A stretch of DNA of 64,000 bases from Burkholderia sp. 9120 (GCF_000745015.1 NZ_JQNA01000001.1:930001-994000); one strand, 5' to 3'; positions 55,029 to 63,796 are shown, numbered from the stretch's first letter. Program-made: numbers and translations. The notes: generated from the letters alone by a model not told the origin.

Positions 55029-55492
55029 AGGGTGGGATGCACAGTCTTACTTCTATCAGAACCATCCTCATCAAGCCAATCGAGCTGCACGGTAAGTTTC
55101 GGCGGACTTTGCATATGCACCGCAGCAACGAGTTCAACAGACTGAAATCTGTCCAAGGTTTCGAGAGGGAACTTGCGGTCGACCTCTGACTGAAGCACGA
55201 CTTCGTTGCCAGCAGGAAACGAGATCCGAACATCCCGCGCGGTGGCTTGCCCCTGGTTGAATACTTTCAACCTATATTTTGAGCTACCCAGCTTCATGAA
55301 CGCGGCGCTCAACTTCGCGCGCTTGCCTTCTGCCAGTTCCGACGCTTCCTTGTCGGCCAGCAAAGCGTTCAATTGCCTCTGACTCTCGATAAGTTGTTCC
55401 TGCTTCGTGTTGAACTGCAAAGTCTTCCACGTTGAGTAGCAAGACAACCCCAGAGCGAGAATCGCGGCGCCACCGCTTAGGTCGATAGACAT
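55025..55492 (-). CDS. Membrane-anchored protein of unknown function
   Basis: The 155-residue protein has one N-terminal hydrophobic segment (GGAAILALGLSCYSTW), a charged helix (NTKQEQLIESQRQLNALLAD) and a beta-rich domain. That domain (YRLKVFNQGQATARDVRISF) resembles immunoglobulin-like folds in phage and defence-associated proteins. It is the middle gene of a coupled operon: 4 bp after the zinc-ribbon gene and overlapping the nuclease-like gene. Confidence 0.7.
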   Translation of the reverse strand: MSIDLSGGAAILALGLSCYSTWKTLQFNTKQEQLIESQRQLNALLADKEASELAEGKRAKLSAAFMKLGSSKYRLKVFNQGQATARDVRISFPAGNEVVLQSEVDRKFPLETLDRFQSVELVAAVHMQSPPKLTVQLDWLDEDGSDRSKTVHPTL

Positions 55493-55496
55493 AGTC

Positions 55497-55778
55497 CTAC
55501 TTGATTGTGATGTTCTTGCTATTCTTGAAAGTGTTCTTCAGCATCTTTCTCAGTTCGTCGGCGACATCCTTGGTTACCTGTTTGCCGATTTCCTGCACGT
55601 GCTCCTCAATGTTCTCGCTGTTCGCTTCGCGTAGCTCGGCGCGAGTCATAACTCGGCCACACGATGCACAGGTGACAAAGGCTGCATCGTCTTCCGATGA
55701 GTCATCATATGAGAAGTGAGTTCCCGCACACGTCGGACAGTGAAAGGGGATCGCGCGGTCGTATTTGGATTCGTCCAT
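55497..55778 (-). CDS. Small zinc-ribbon protein
   Basis: The 93-residue protein has paired cysteines CPTC and CASC, 20 residues apart, forming a likely zinc ribbon. A helical tail rich in Lys and Asn follows. It resembles ECs_2282-type putative zinc-binding proteins from mobile elements. It is the first gene of the coupled three-gene cargo operon. Confidence 0.75.
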   Translation of the reverse strand: MDESKYDRAIPFHCPTCAGTHFSYDDSSEDDAAFVTCASCGRVMTRAELREANSENIEEHVQEIGKQVTKDVADELRKMLKNTFKNSKNITIK

Positions 55779-55911
55779 TAGGTTTGTCCTCGCCTCAAGA
55801 AGATTCTGCTAGCTTACCGTGGATTGCGGCTTATGGTCAGCCTATGCCAAGAACGGAAGCTATACATTCAGCACCGGTATATCCCCGTCTAAGTTATTCA
55901 TTTACCCCGGA

Positions 55912-55965
55912 CACCTTGGACACGTTGGACACAACCTTATCCGACAAGGGCTTCGAGCGTCCACC
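55912..55965 (-). repeat. Element repeat, copy B (inverted)
   Basis: On the minus strand it reads CCTTGTCGGATAAGG, then GTGTCCAACGTGTCC and, after a second GTGTCCGGGG, GTAAAT. It matches copy A over about 50 bp in opposite orientation. It lies in the 315-bp gap 55779-56093, where no gene is supported. Confidence 0.65.
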
Positions 55966-56093
55966 GTAGCTGGCCGGGGAACATCTCATGCCGCCTCACC
56001 GGGCCGGCCCGACCGGTATTTCGTGACCAGTTGACCCGGATTCCTAAGCCAGCATAAAACCAGCGGCCGGGGCGCGAGAATGTGGCAATCAAA

Positions 56094-57035
56094 TCAGCTA
56101 GCTCGCGATGCTTCCGAAACTCGTTCAGAAAATCGAATGAACCGCAGATGCCGGCCCTTGCTCTTGCCTTTCGCTTCCAGATGCTTTAGCACCATATTCA
56201 TGATGAAATCGCGAATCTCTCGCCCGCTGCCGACGAACAGAATATGAACGGGCCCGGCCAGCATACCTGTAAGGATAAAATCGACCTCATCCCGAGAATC
56301 GTCCCCCTCTTCCGCAACTCGCCACACGGCCACCGAACTCACAAAATAGCTGCGCCAGGCATCCAGCACATCAGGAAGTCCTGACATCACCGCGCGCGAA
56401 AAACACTCGGTTATCGGATGAGGCAAGCCCTCCAGCATGATCGCCGAGAGGTCCGGTTGACGGTAATTTGCACCCGAATCAAGCCCCATCAATGTTTGCC
56501 GTAAGACGCTGATTTTTTTCGCAGTCGGTAGCCCGCGACGCATCTCTGTGTAAAGCGACTTCTTGAGAACACGCTGACTTAGTTCCCCACTCGCCGCGAG
56601 GGCCATCTTAACTTCACCCCGCACGATTTCGTGGCAGGCGGTAATACCCTCATCCAGCACCGCCCATAAATTAAAGCCATACGGCCCGTTCAGATAAAAA
56701 TCAGGCGTGTCTTTGAATGGTCGCTCCGATAGATCCGTGGGCGATCTCGCCAACGCAATCCTTTCAACCATTTCTTCCGTTGGAGGACTCGTTCCACGCA
56801 GATAAGAAACGAATTCAGCATATTTTGGCATCTGGGTTTTCTTTGACTTACTCAAGGCGGGCAGCTCCGCTATCAGCTTCTTCGCCTCAGCCTCGGTATA
56901 GGTCTCCCGAAAACGGCTCACGTTGCACCCCGCCCGAATCAGCACCTCACGCATCCACACGAGAACCCTGAGCCCGATCAGCCCTTTCAATCTCGCCTCG
57001 CCTGTATTCTGAGCATTGCCGATATCTTCATTCAT
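56094..57035 (-). CDS. Hypothetical cargo protein with a Xre-like helix-turn-helix segment
   Basis: The 313-residue protein is not assigned to a family. The segment KYAEFVSYLRGTSPPTEEMV (about residues 71-90) has the look of a short Xre-type recognition region. The C-terminal half is helical with one moderately hydrophobic stretch (FILTGMLAGPVHILFVG). It is divergent from the small genes leading to the primase, so it may regulate the element. The intergenic region 57036-57191 is AT-rich and must hold promoters in both directions. Confidence 0.65.
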   Translation of the reverse strand: MNEDIGNAQNTGEARLKGLIGLRVLVWMREVLIRAGCNVSRFRETYTEAEAKKLIAELPALSKSKKTQMPKYAEFVSYLRGTSPPTEEMVERIALARSPTDLSERPFKDTPDFYLNGPYGFNLWAVLDEGITACHEIVRGEVKMALAASGELSQRVLKKSLYTEMRRGLPTAKKISVLRQTLMGLDSGANYRQPDLSAIMLEGLPHPITECFSRAVMSGLPDVLDAWRSYFVSSVAVWRVAEEGDDSRDEVDFILTGMLAGPVHILFVGSGREIRDFIMNMVLKHLEAKGKSKGRHLRFIRFSERVSEASRAS

Positions 57036-57191
57036 ATTTTCTTTAAAATGTCAATGCCCAAGAGAGCTTTTCTGATCTTCCGCAAATTGCAACCACCAGA
57101 TTCCATTCTCACATTAATCGCCTAATAAGCCGTATGATTTATTATCGCAACACAACGCGATATTTAAATCAAATTAACCGGAGATTACCCA

Positions 57192-57395
57192 ATGAAGAAT
57201 TACATATTGACATACCAACTGAATGCTTATCTCGTTTCGGGGCGAGACGAAGAAGAAGCAATTGCCGATCTGGCTTATCAGTTTGACGACTGGGCAGACA
57301 GCGGAATCAATGATCTGGTCGAGGTGCCGCCGAGTCATCTGCACATGGCTCAGCAGCATGCATCGCTTTATTACTCATGGCTGGAAGGTCGCTAA
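57192..57395 (+). CDS. Small hypothetical protein
   Basis: A 67-residue acidic protein (SGRDEEEAIADLAYQFDDWA) with GGAG before its ATG. It is the first gene of the rightward series to the primase. No family recognised. Confidence 0.65.
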   Translation: MKNYILTYQLNAYLVSGRDEEEAIADLAYQFDDWADSGINDLVEVPPSHLHMAQQHASLYYSWLEGR

Positions 57396-57427
57396 TTCAA
57401 TCCCTTAACTTACTCATAGGAGCAATC

Positions 57428-57664
57428 ATGCAATCAACAAAACGATACACCGCTATTTATAGCTTTACAACCACCCACTATCAGGAAATGCACCTGGACA
57501 CCGCGACCATTGAGGAAGCTCAGCACGCAGCAGGCCAGTTTGAAGACCTGGATGTCGGGTTTCAGTTAGTCATGGTGTTTGAGGGTGACACCTTGCCTGA
57601 GCCGACCGAGACCGCCGAGCTTGAAATCCCGGAGGAATGGCTCGCCGAACCAGCAACACTATAA
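57428..57664 (+). CDS. Small acidic hypothetical protein
   Basis: A 78-residue protein; the ATG at 57428 has AGGAGC upstream and is preferred to one at 57377 that overlaps the previous gene. The sequence is acidic at its end (EPTETAELEIPEEW). It resembles the preceding small gene in size and charge, and both may be early element proteins. Confidence 0.65.
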   Translation: MQSTKRYTAIYSFTTTHYQEMHLDTATIEEAQHAAGQFEDLDVGFQLVMVFEGDTLPEPTETAELEIPEEWLAEPATL

Positions 57665-57694
57665 ATAAACACCATATCTATAAGGATAACTAAC

Positions 57695-59155
57695 ATGACT
57701 ATCATTGAAAGGAACGAAACCACCAGCCAAGTTACCGAAGCAATCAACCAGGCTTTGCAGGTTGAGCAGCCGAAGAAGCGAGCGATGGAAGCACCGGAAA
57801 TCCGCTATACAGAACAGACGGCGAAGGACCGCAACATCGCAGCCGCCGACAACCAGTTCTATTGCTGGACGGACAGTTACTGGAAACTGCAATCCTACAA
57901 GGATGCACAGAAGCACGCACTGGTCTGGCTTCAGCAGAACAACCGTCAACGAGCTACGGCGGATACGGCTCGTAGCTGTGTCAAAACAGCCTTGCTGCTC
58001 GCTCGCGAGATGCCGCCGAAACCCGAGGGCATCATCGTGCCGGTGAATGGTGCATGGTTCGTCATGGATGACCAGTTCGGCTGGTGGGTTGAAGAGCCCA
58101 AGCGGGCTATCGGCATCACCCATTGCATCAAGCTCAAGGACAAACCGTTTCCCGGCTTTTACCAGCCCGATGCTGTTCCGGCTGATTCGCTGTTCGGGAA
58201 GTATCTGAGCACATCGCTACCGGACAAGGCAGTCCGCGAACTGGTGCAGGAATACATTGGCTACACATTGAGCAACATCAACCAGCAGTGTTCGCAGTTC
58301 TGGGTGGGTTCGGGCAGCAATGGCAAGTCGGTATTGCTGAACATCGTCCGAGCCTTACATGAGAAGGCTGTAGCGATGCGACTTGACAAGCTGGACGGCT
58401 TTGACCTGACATCACTTGTCGGGGCATCGCTGGCAATTTGTGACGAAACACCAAAGGCGAAAATCAACCAGCAGGCCCTGAAGTCGCTGATTTCAATGGG
58501 TGCGATTGATGTCAACCCGAAGCACAAGGACCCGTTCACCTACAAGCCAATAGCCAAGTGGATTATGTGCGGAAATCATCTACCCGCTATTGATGACCAT
58601 TCCGATGGTTGGTGGCGGAGACTGCATGTCATTGAATGGAATGTTCAGCTCAAGGGCAAGGACATCATTCATGACCTTGATGAACAGATTATCGGGAAAG
58701 AGCTTCACATCGTGCTGGACTGGGCATTGGCAGGGTTGAGCCGTTTGGTCGAGCGCGGTTATTTCGACATCCCCGAGCCGGTGCAAAAGGCAAAACAGGA
58801 AGCGAAATACGATTCAGATGCCGTCGCAAGCTGGATAGATGCCGTCGGTGTCGCGATCGATATGACAGCGACGACGGAAAAGGACGGGCTGTTTGATAGC
58901 TACCGGGAACACTGTGAGCAGATTGGCTTTCCGCCCTGCAACCAGTCAAAATTCTTCAAACGACTGAAGAGCTACCTGCCCGGCTATGTTGAGACACGAG
59001 TGTTGGTTGGAACCGGCAAGGAGCGACATCGTGCCCGTTGTGTGACCTTGGTGATGGGACAGTTTGATGAAGAGGTGAAAGCTAATAATGAACCAAAGGT
59101 AGCAGAGCCAGCGGCAACCAATGAACAGGATGTCATGGCGGACTGCCCGTTCTGA
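57695..59155 (+). CDS. Primase-associated SF3 helicase (phage/plasmid primase, P4/D5-like)
   Basis: Replication protein of 486 residues. The C-terminal SF3 helicase has Walker A GSGSNGKS (205-212, Lys211), a Walker B-like ASLAICDET and motif C KWIMCGNHLP. The N-terminal part is not a recognisable primase, and the family D5_N-like segment precedes Walker A. It would unwind DNA to replicate the excised element. The ATG follows AAGGATAAC, a ribosome site seen also before the 59246 gene. Confidence 0.9.
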   Translation: MTIIERNETTSQVTEAINQALQVEQPKKRAMEAPEIRYTEQTAKDRNIAAADNQFYCWTDSYWKLQSYKDAQKHALVWLQQNNRQRATADTARSCVKTALLLAREMPPKPEGIIVPVNGAWFVMDDQFGWWVEEPKRAIGITHCIKLKDKPFPGFYQPDAVPADSLFGKYLSTSLPDKAVRELVQEYIGYTLSNINQQCSQFWVGSGSNGKSVLLNIVRALHEKAVAMRLDKLDGFDLTSLVGASLAICDETPKAKINQQALKSLISMGAIDVNPKHKDPFTYKPIAKWIMCGNHLPAIDDHSDGWWRRLHVIEWNVQLKGKDIIHDLDEQIIGKELHIVLDWALAGLSRLVERGYFDIPEPVQKAKQEAKYDSDAVASWIDAVGVAIDMTATTEKDGLFDSYREHCEQIGFPPCNQSKFFKRLKSYLPGYVETRVLVGTGKERHRARCVTLVMGQFDEEVKANNEPKVAEPAATNEQDVMADCPF

Positions 59156-59245
59156 CAGGTGTAGCAAAGGTGTAGGTCAGGCTGTGGTGTAGGTTCATCA
59201 TGGCCGTGCAGGAAAACAAACTCTCAATTAAATAAGGATAACAAA

Positions 59246-59548
59246 ATGAATAAAATTATAAACGAAGATGCAATCTGCCAGGCCATTCTTGAAAAGAAGC
59301 TCATCGGCTTCTACTATGAAGGGCATCACCGCTGTGTTGAGCCGCATGTCTATGGTGTGGACGATGGGGAAGCACGGTTGCTCGGCTACCAGGTGAAGGG
59401 TAAGAGCAACGGCAGCGGCAACACGAATTGGCGACAGTTCAAGACCGACAAGATGGTCTATGTGCGGGTATTGGACGAGTCGTTTGAGCAGAGCCGGTTG
59501 AAGGCCGAACCGGATAAGTGGGATCGCTACATCGCCATTGTGGACTAA
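59246..59548 (+). CDS. Small standalone WYL-like protein
   Basis: A 100-residue protein. The core EKKLIGFYYEGHHRCVEPHV, then GYQVKGKSNGSGN and NWRQFKTDKM resembles the ligand-binding WYL domain, without its usual DNA-binding partner. WYL domains sense nucleic-acid ligands and regulate defence systems. AAGGATAAC precedes the ATG. The role is inferred. Confidence 0.65.
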   Translation: MNKIINEDAICQAILEKKLIGFYYEGHHRCVEPHVYGVDDGEARLLGYQVKGKSNGSGNTNWRQFKTDKMVYVRVLDESFEQSRLKAEPDKWDRYIAIVD

Positions 59549-59570
59549 GCCGACATGAAGCAAGCGAACA

Positions 59571-59597
59571 AAGAGCCGTGTCCAACGGCTCTTTTTT
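59571..59597 (+). terminator. Intrinsic terminator, first of two similar copies
   Basis: AAGAGCCG (59571-59578) pairs with CGGCTCTT (59586-59593) around TGTCCAA and is followed by a T-run. It ends the primase-WYL transcript. A related terminator lies at 60591. Confidence 0.88.
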
Positions 59598-59780
59598 ATT
59601 GTCCGTTAGATTCAAGCTGGACGGCAGACCGAAAATACATGCCCCGGCAAACCTCCGCATTACATCGGCTCTCTTGCCGGCCAAGTTACGCTATGCTTCA
59701 CTTCGGATCGGCCAAAATCCGAATCACCAAGATTTAACGCGCCGCCATCGAAAATACCAAAGCAAGCAGAGAGACCAGCC

Positions 59781-59981
59781 ATGCAGATGATTCCCGTTAG
59801 ATCAAGCGCGATTCGCGCGGTGGGCTATGATGCAGCAAGCATGCGGATGACGATATTGTTCCAGCAAGGACACACATACGACTTTTGTCGTGTTCCAGAC
59901 CAAGTCTATCGCGGATTGATGAGTGCATCCTCAATGGGTAGCTACTACAACAACTTCATCAAAGATAGATACCACTGTTAG
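59781..59981 (+). CDS. KTSC domain protein
   Basis: A 66-residue protein with the KTSC pattern: VRSSAIRAVGYDAASMRMTI, GHTYDFCRVP and ASSMGSYYNNFIKDRY. KTSC is a small domain named after a Lys-Thr-Ser-Cys-like motif and found in phage and mobile-element proteins; it may bind nucleic acid. Start at 59781 or two codons later. Confidence 0.8.
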   Translation: MQMIPVRSSAIRAVGYDAASMRMTILFQQGHTYDFCRVPDQVYRGLMSASSMGSYYNNFIKDRYHC

Positions 59982-60022
59982 CCTTACACCTAGGCCCTTT
60001 GGGACGACAAAACGCCTTCAAT

Positions 60023-60535
60023 ATGACTGTCCGCTACTTTCTTGACGTGCCCGTCTATCGGATAACAGAAGACCGATACTACAGCGACCGGGCAGCACAC
60101 GTTGAACGGATACTGTTCCCGCCTGGTGCGTCATACAGTGAGCGCCGACGTGCAGACGAGAAGAAGAATCCTGGTTCGCTTGCCGGCATCAGAGACCACT
60201 TTGAGAAATTATACGGCGGCTGCTGGCGATACAACGAAATCATCGGCTACATCCGCCTGCATTTTCTTGGGTCACAGGTTCGCGGCGAATACTATGGCGT
60301 CAACCGTCGTCGCATTGTGCGGACTCGGACGCGGCAGCTTGAGTATCAGACGTGGAAGCTTGCACCGGAAGTTGACATCCCGCGCGATGCTTCGGATAGC
60401 GACATATTCGCCACAGTGACCGAGTATGTTGATGCCTGCCGCGCCGAGCTCAAGGGGCGATTCATTGACGACAGTCAGCTTGTGGCACTGGGACCGTATA
60501 TGAACTGGCGAGAACTCTACCAAAGCGGGCTGTAG
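60023..60535 (+). CDS. Hypothetical mobile-element protein
   Basis: The 170-residue protein is rich in Arg and Tyr (YYGVNRRRIVRTRTRQLEYQ), with no recognised domain. The ATG at 60023 is preferred to a TTG at 59999. It lies between the KTSC gene and the second terminator copy. Confidence 0.65.
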   Translation: MTVRYFLDVPVYRITEDRYYSDRAAHVERILFPPGASYSERRRADEKKNPGSLAGIRDHFEKLYGGCWRYNEIIGYIRLHFLGSQVRGEYYGVNRRRIVRTRTRQLEYQTWKLAPEVDIPRDASDSDIFATVTEYVDACRAELKGRFIDDSQLVALGPYMNWRELYQSGL

Positions 60536-60590
60536 CGATTGACGTCTACAACGTCATCGCGGACTGAGCCGACATGAAGCAAGCGAAAAA

Positions 60591-60616
60591 AAGGGCCGCG
60601 TCTAGCGGCTCTTTTT
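60591..60616 (+). terminator. Intrinsic terminator, second copy
   Basis: AAGGGCCGC (60591-60599) pairs with GCGGCTCTT (60605-60613), including one G-T pair, before a T5 run. The 20 bases to its left nearly repeat those before the first copy (GCCGACATGAAGCAAGCGAA), so the whole unit is duplicated. Confidence 0.85.
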
Positions 60617-60642
60617 GTTGTCCAGGCAGATTGGCGTGCGCA

Positions 60643-60706
60643 GGACGGGCGGATGCCGTGTCGCGCTGGATTGCGTCCGGGAAGTCCAACGTGTCCAGCG
60701 AGATTG
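60643..60706 (+). repeat. Element repeat, copy C (diverged)
   Basis: The copy shares GTCCGGG, AAGTCCAACGTGTCC and AGATTG with the family, but its palindromic part has decayed. It lies just after the second terminator and before the minus-strand small genes. Confidence 0.5.
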
Positions 60707-60744
60707 GGCAATTATGTTACTTGCTTGTGGATTCGCCGGGCAGT

Positions 60745-61002
60745 TTAGGCTTTCAATTCTGCCTTGGCAGCCTTAATTGCTGCTTTGAGCACGTCGGCCG
60801 AAGTGCACAGAAGTGCAAGGTCGTCCCACTTCAACTTAACCCCGTTTTCCTTCTTGACCTTGCCCTTGCACCACGTAAGGCCGGTCATCGTGGCATAGCA
60901 ATCACCAAGTTGCTCTTTGCCGTCTGCGCTCCGAACCTCAAGTTCGATGCCTTTTTGCTTAACTTGCATTTCGACTTCAAGCGACTTGACCCAAACTTCC
61001 AT
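60745..61002 (-). CDS. Small hypothetical protein
   Basis: An 85-residue, Lys-rich protein (VKSLEVEMQVKQKGIELEVR). The start at 61002 was chosen for a GGGG ribosome site; the open frame continues to 61119. No domain is recognised. Confidence 0.6.
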   Translation of the reverse strand: MEVWVKSLEVEMQVKQKGIELEVRSADGKEQLGDCYATMTGLTWCKGKVKKENGVKLKWDDLALLCTSADVLKAAIKAAKAELKA

Positions 61003-61133
61003 GGAAAACCCCACTGTTGTGGTTAGATTTCGAATATATGCGCATCCCCTTTGGACGCCGCTCGCGAATCTACCGTATGCCGTTTGGAAACGGATCGGAC
61101 CATCGAAGGCGACCCGCATCAGGGCTAACGCAT

Positions 61134-61337
61134 CTACATTGAAGGGCTGGATGGCTCGTAACGAGGCGTATCACGCTCACCGCAACAAGACTTTCCGCAC
61201 GACGGGCAGTGACACCGTTTGACGCAACCCCCGGAACCCTTTGGTGCAAGTTCAGGGTGACAATTTCCTGCGGTGTCGTAGACTTGAGCGCAATGCGGAC
61301 AAGTAACTTTATCGTCGTTGATTTGGCATTCAGACAT
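61134..61337 (-). CDS. Small cysteine-rich protein, likely zinc-binding
   Basis: A 67-residue protein with CPHC near residue 13 and a C-terminal CHCPSCGKSCCGE cluster, enough for one or two zinc sites. The start at 61337 is not supported by a strong ribosome site. It is transcribed with the neighbouring small minus-strand genes. Confidence 0.5.
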   Translation of the reverse strand: MSECQINDDKVTCPHCAQVYDTAGNCHPELAPKGSGGCVKRCHCPSCGKSCCGERDTPRYEPSSPSM

Positions 61338-61395
61338 AATTTTAAGTTGATAGAAGTCGATGGGTTTCTGTCGGCCATCATCACGCGCTGGATAC

Positions 61396-61662
61396 TTAAG
61401 AACCCGAATTGAAAGCGCACGGCACAATAGGCTCGCCGTTCGCCTTGCATACTTCAGCTTTGTCCCATGCCGGTTGAACGAAACTTCCGGCGACGAAGCC
61501 GAACGCAGCCGCGGCCACAATCCCAACCAAAATTCGATCCTTGGGACCATCTTCCCGCTGATACCATTTCTTTATCAGAACCCCGGCGTAACGAACTACT
61601 ACAGCACCTGCAAAAAGCACAGCAAACACTACTGAAACAATCCCGATCGAAAAATGTTGCAT
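61396..61662 (-). CDS. Small membrane protein
   Basis: An 88-residue protein with two hydrophobic segments (IVSVVFAVLFAGAVVVRYAG and ILVGIVAAAAFGFVAGSF), a charged linker KKWYQREDGPKDR and a C-terminal pair of cysteines. It may be an exclusion or accessory protein of the element, but nothing identifies it. Confidence 0.6.
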   Translation of the reverse strand: MQHFSIGIVSVVFAVLFAGAVVVRYAGVLIKKWYQREDGPKDRILVGIVAAAAFGFVAGSFVQPAWDKAEVCKANGEPIVPCAFNSGS

Positions 61663-62016
61663 GTCCGGCCCAATTGACGTTGAAGGTTACAGGTCTCGAG
61701 AAGGTGTCGATGGCCTATTAGCAGCATATCGGCAAGCGAGCGAATAACTTTAGTTTTATGAGATATTTTATGCTTAATGAATTTTTAACCGTTCGTCGGA
61801 TGCCCCTTGTAATCACGGAAAAATCCGGTATTGATATAGGAAGCCAAACGAAGCAGAACCTAAGCAAGTTCAACCTTTAACACGATATCCACAGTTTCAC
61901 AGTGTCATCGCGTTAAAGAATATTTCTGGGTTCCCCAGTCCCATGAACAGCACACCAGCGATACAGGCACGGACAGCGCAACGCACGGCCCAATAACCAT
62001 AACTACAGGAGCCGAA
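61663..62016. other. AT-rich non-coding region, candidate transfer origin
   Basis: About 350 bp without a gene directly upstream of the mobC-relaxase operon, and lower in GC than the rest of the element. Transfer origins of ColE1-like systems usually lie here. No single nick site or inverted repeat could be picked out with confidence. The right edge holds an AGGAG ribosome site. Confidence 0.5.
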
Positions 62017-62421
62017 ATGCAATACGAATACAGCGAGGCCGACGCCTCAATCAAGAAACAAGCCGGTCAGTCCGGTATCGACGGAAACATCCACCGAAGA
62101 ACCAAACGGGTTGAAATCCGTGTCAGCCCGCAAGAGCACACGACTCTCGGCGAGAAAGCAATCGCAGCCGGTTACGACAACCTCGCCCAATATCTTCGCG
62201 AAACCGGATTGAGGGGCAACGTATATCACCCGAGCAACGATGAACTCGCATGGTTGCAGACCATCAACCTCATCGGGAATTATGTCGCCGAAATCGCCGT
62301 GCAACTGAAAGACGGCCGCGAGCCGGATGAAGAAATCCTGCTGGTGCTCATGCAAGTTCAGGACATCGCAGAAGAAGTCTGGAAGGAAGTGAAGCAAGGG
62401 AGAGCCACGGGCACTGCATGA
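62017..62421 (+). CDS. mobC: MobC-like relaxosome accessory protein
   Basis: The 134-residue protein has a ribbon-helix-helix segment (KRVEIRVSPQEHTTLGEKAI) and a helical C-terminal half. It would bind the transfer origin and recruit the relaxase. AGGAGCC precedes the ATG. Its stop overlaps the relaxase start (ATGA), as in many mobilization operons. Confidence 0.85.
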   Translation: MQYEYSEADASIKKQAGQSGIDGNIHRRTKRVEIRVSPQEHTTLGEKAIAAGYDNLAQYLRETGLRGNVYHPSNDELAWLQTINLIGNYVAEIAVQLKDGREPDEEILLVLMQVQDIAEEVWKEVKQGRATGTA

Positions 62422-63776
62422 TCGTCCGTGTATTCAAGGCGGGGATTTCGCGCGGCGAGTCCCCCGTCAACTATCTGATGAGTGACCGTGACCACACCGG
62501 CCAGAAGCGTGCTGTCGCCCCCGAAATCCTGGAAGGCAGTCCAGACCTGACTATCGCCGTCATCAATAGCATCCACCGCAAGCACAAATATGTATCCGGA
62601 GCGATTGCATTTCGCGACAACGAACAGCCGACACGCGACCAGATGCATGAAGTCATCCGCTCATTCAAGAAGACTGTCTGTCCGGGACTCGGGCCTGAGC
62701 ATTTCAATAGCCTGTTTGTCTTGCACCGTGACAAAGGCAACGCGGAAATTCATTTCGTCGTGCCTATGGTTGAGATGACCACGGGCAAGCGGATGAATAT
62801 TCACCCACCGGGTCAACAGAACATCAAGCTATACGAGGCTTTCACCCAGGTCGCGAATCACCGGTTTGGCTATGCCCAAGTTGTGCCCGACCCGTTAAAG
62901 CTGGCCCTGAGTGATTTCGAGCGATATACCACGGAAGGCAAGACCGACCGCAGCAACAAGCTGTATCTGCATAAGCGACTGACGAGGGCGATTCGCACCG
63001 GACAGGTAGCAAACCGCGATCAGCTATGCGACTTCCTGAGCGAGCAATACGGCGTTGAAATTACCCGAAAGGGGGCGGACTACCTCTCATTGAAGTTTCC
63101 CGGCGCGGCAAAGGCTAAGCGGTTTCGCGGGCCACTCTATAACGAAAATGCAAATTATGCCGAGCTCGTAAGCTCTGCCCGTAACACGAAGCAGGAACAC
63201 CACCTGTCACCATCTGAATATCAGCAGGCACGCACGACACTGAGCCAGCATGTTGAATCTCGCCGTCAGTTCAATGTGAAAGCTTACCTGTCGCCCCGCG
63301 TGCTTCGTAGCCAGAGGTTCAAGGCCACCCGTGAGCGGCAAACATACAAACCAATAACAACCAACCGTAAGGAGACCAGCAGCATGAAATCACAATTCTC
63401 AGGTATCAAACTCATCGCTCGCCAAATTTTGCAGGAAGCCAAGGCCGTCCACGCAACCCGTCCTACCACCTGGACCACCCGCGACAAGGCCGCCATCATC
63501 GGCAGTATGCAAAGCATGCGGGAGCAAGCCATGCACGGTGCCGATACACCATCCGATTCAGGTGTTTTCAGCGATATCGAGGCCGCCATTGGTGAGGTTC
63601 AATCAGACATCAACGCGGCGACGGCGGACGTGAATTCGGCCAGGACACCGAAGCAGCGTAGCGAGGCTGAACGACGCCTGGCGAAACTGATGGAACAGAA
63701 GGCACGGTTGCAGATGCAGCTTGGTCAAGCAAGGATTCGCCAACTGAACAGTCTGTCCGGCATGAAGGGAAATTGA
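62418..63776 (+). CDS. mobA: ColE1/MbeA-like relaxase
   Basis: The 452-residue relaxase would nick one strand at oriT. Tyr19 (GESPVNYLM) is the candidate nucleophile. H103, E110 and H112 (LHRDKGNAEIHF) have the spacing of the His-Glu-Asn triad of MbeA-type relaxases, with His replacing Asn. NIHPPGQQN and the C-terminal coiled coil (EAERRLAKLMEQKARLQ) agree with this group. It overlaps mobC. The lack of secretion genes means transfer needs a helper. Confidence 0.88.
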   Translation: MIVRVFKAGISRGESPVNYLMSDRDHTGQKRAVAPEILEGSPDLTIAVINSIHRKHKYVSGAIAFRDNEQPTRDQMHEVIRSFKKTVCPGLGPEHFNSLFVLHRDKGNAEIHFVVPMVEMTTGKRMNIHPPGQQNIKLYEAFTQVANHRFGYAQVVPDPLKLALSDFERYTTEGKTDRSNKLYLHKRLTRAIRTGQVANRDQLCDFLSEQYGVEITRKGADYLSLKFPGAAKAKRFRGPLYNENANYAELVSSARNTKQEHHLSPSEYQQARTTLSQHVESRRQFNVKAYLSPRVLRSQRFKATRERQTYKPITTNRKETSSMKSQFSGIKLIARQILQEAKAVHATRPTTWTTRDKAAIIGSMQSMREQAMHGADTPSDSGVFSDIEAAIGEVQSDINAATADVNSARTPKQRSEAERRLAKLMEQKARLQMQLGQARIRQLNSLSGMKGN

Positions 63777-63796
63777 CCAACCTATATCGCATGGGT

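Noticed and set aside
57192..63776. Prophage
   Set aside because: No capsid, tail, terminase or lysis genes; a helicase plus relaxase fits a mobilizable element.
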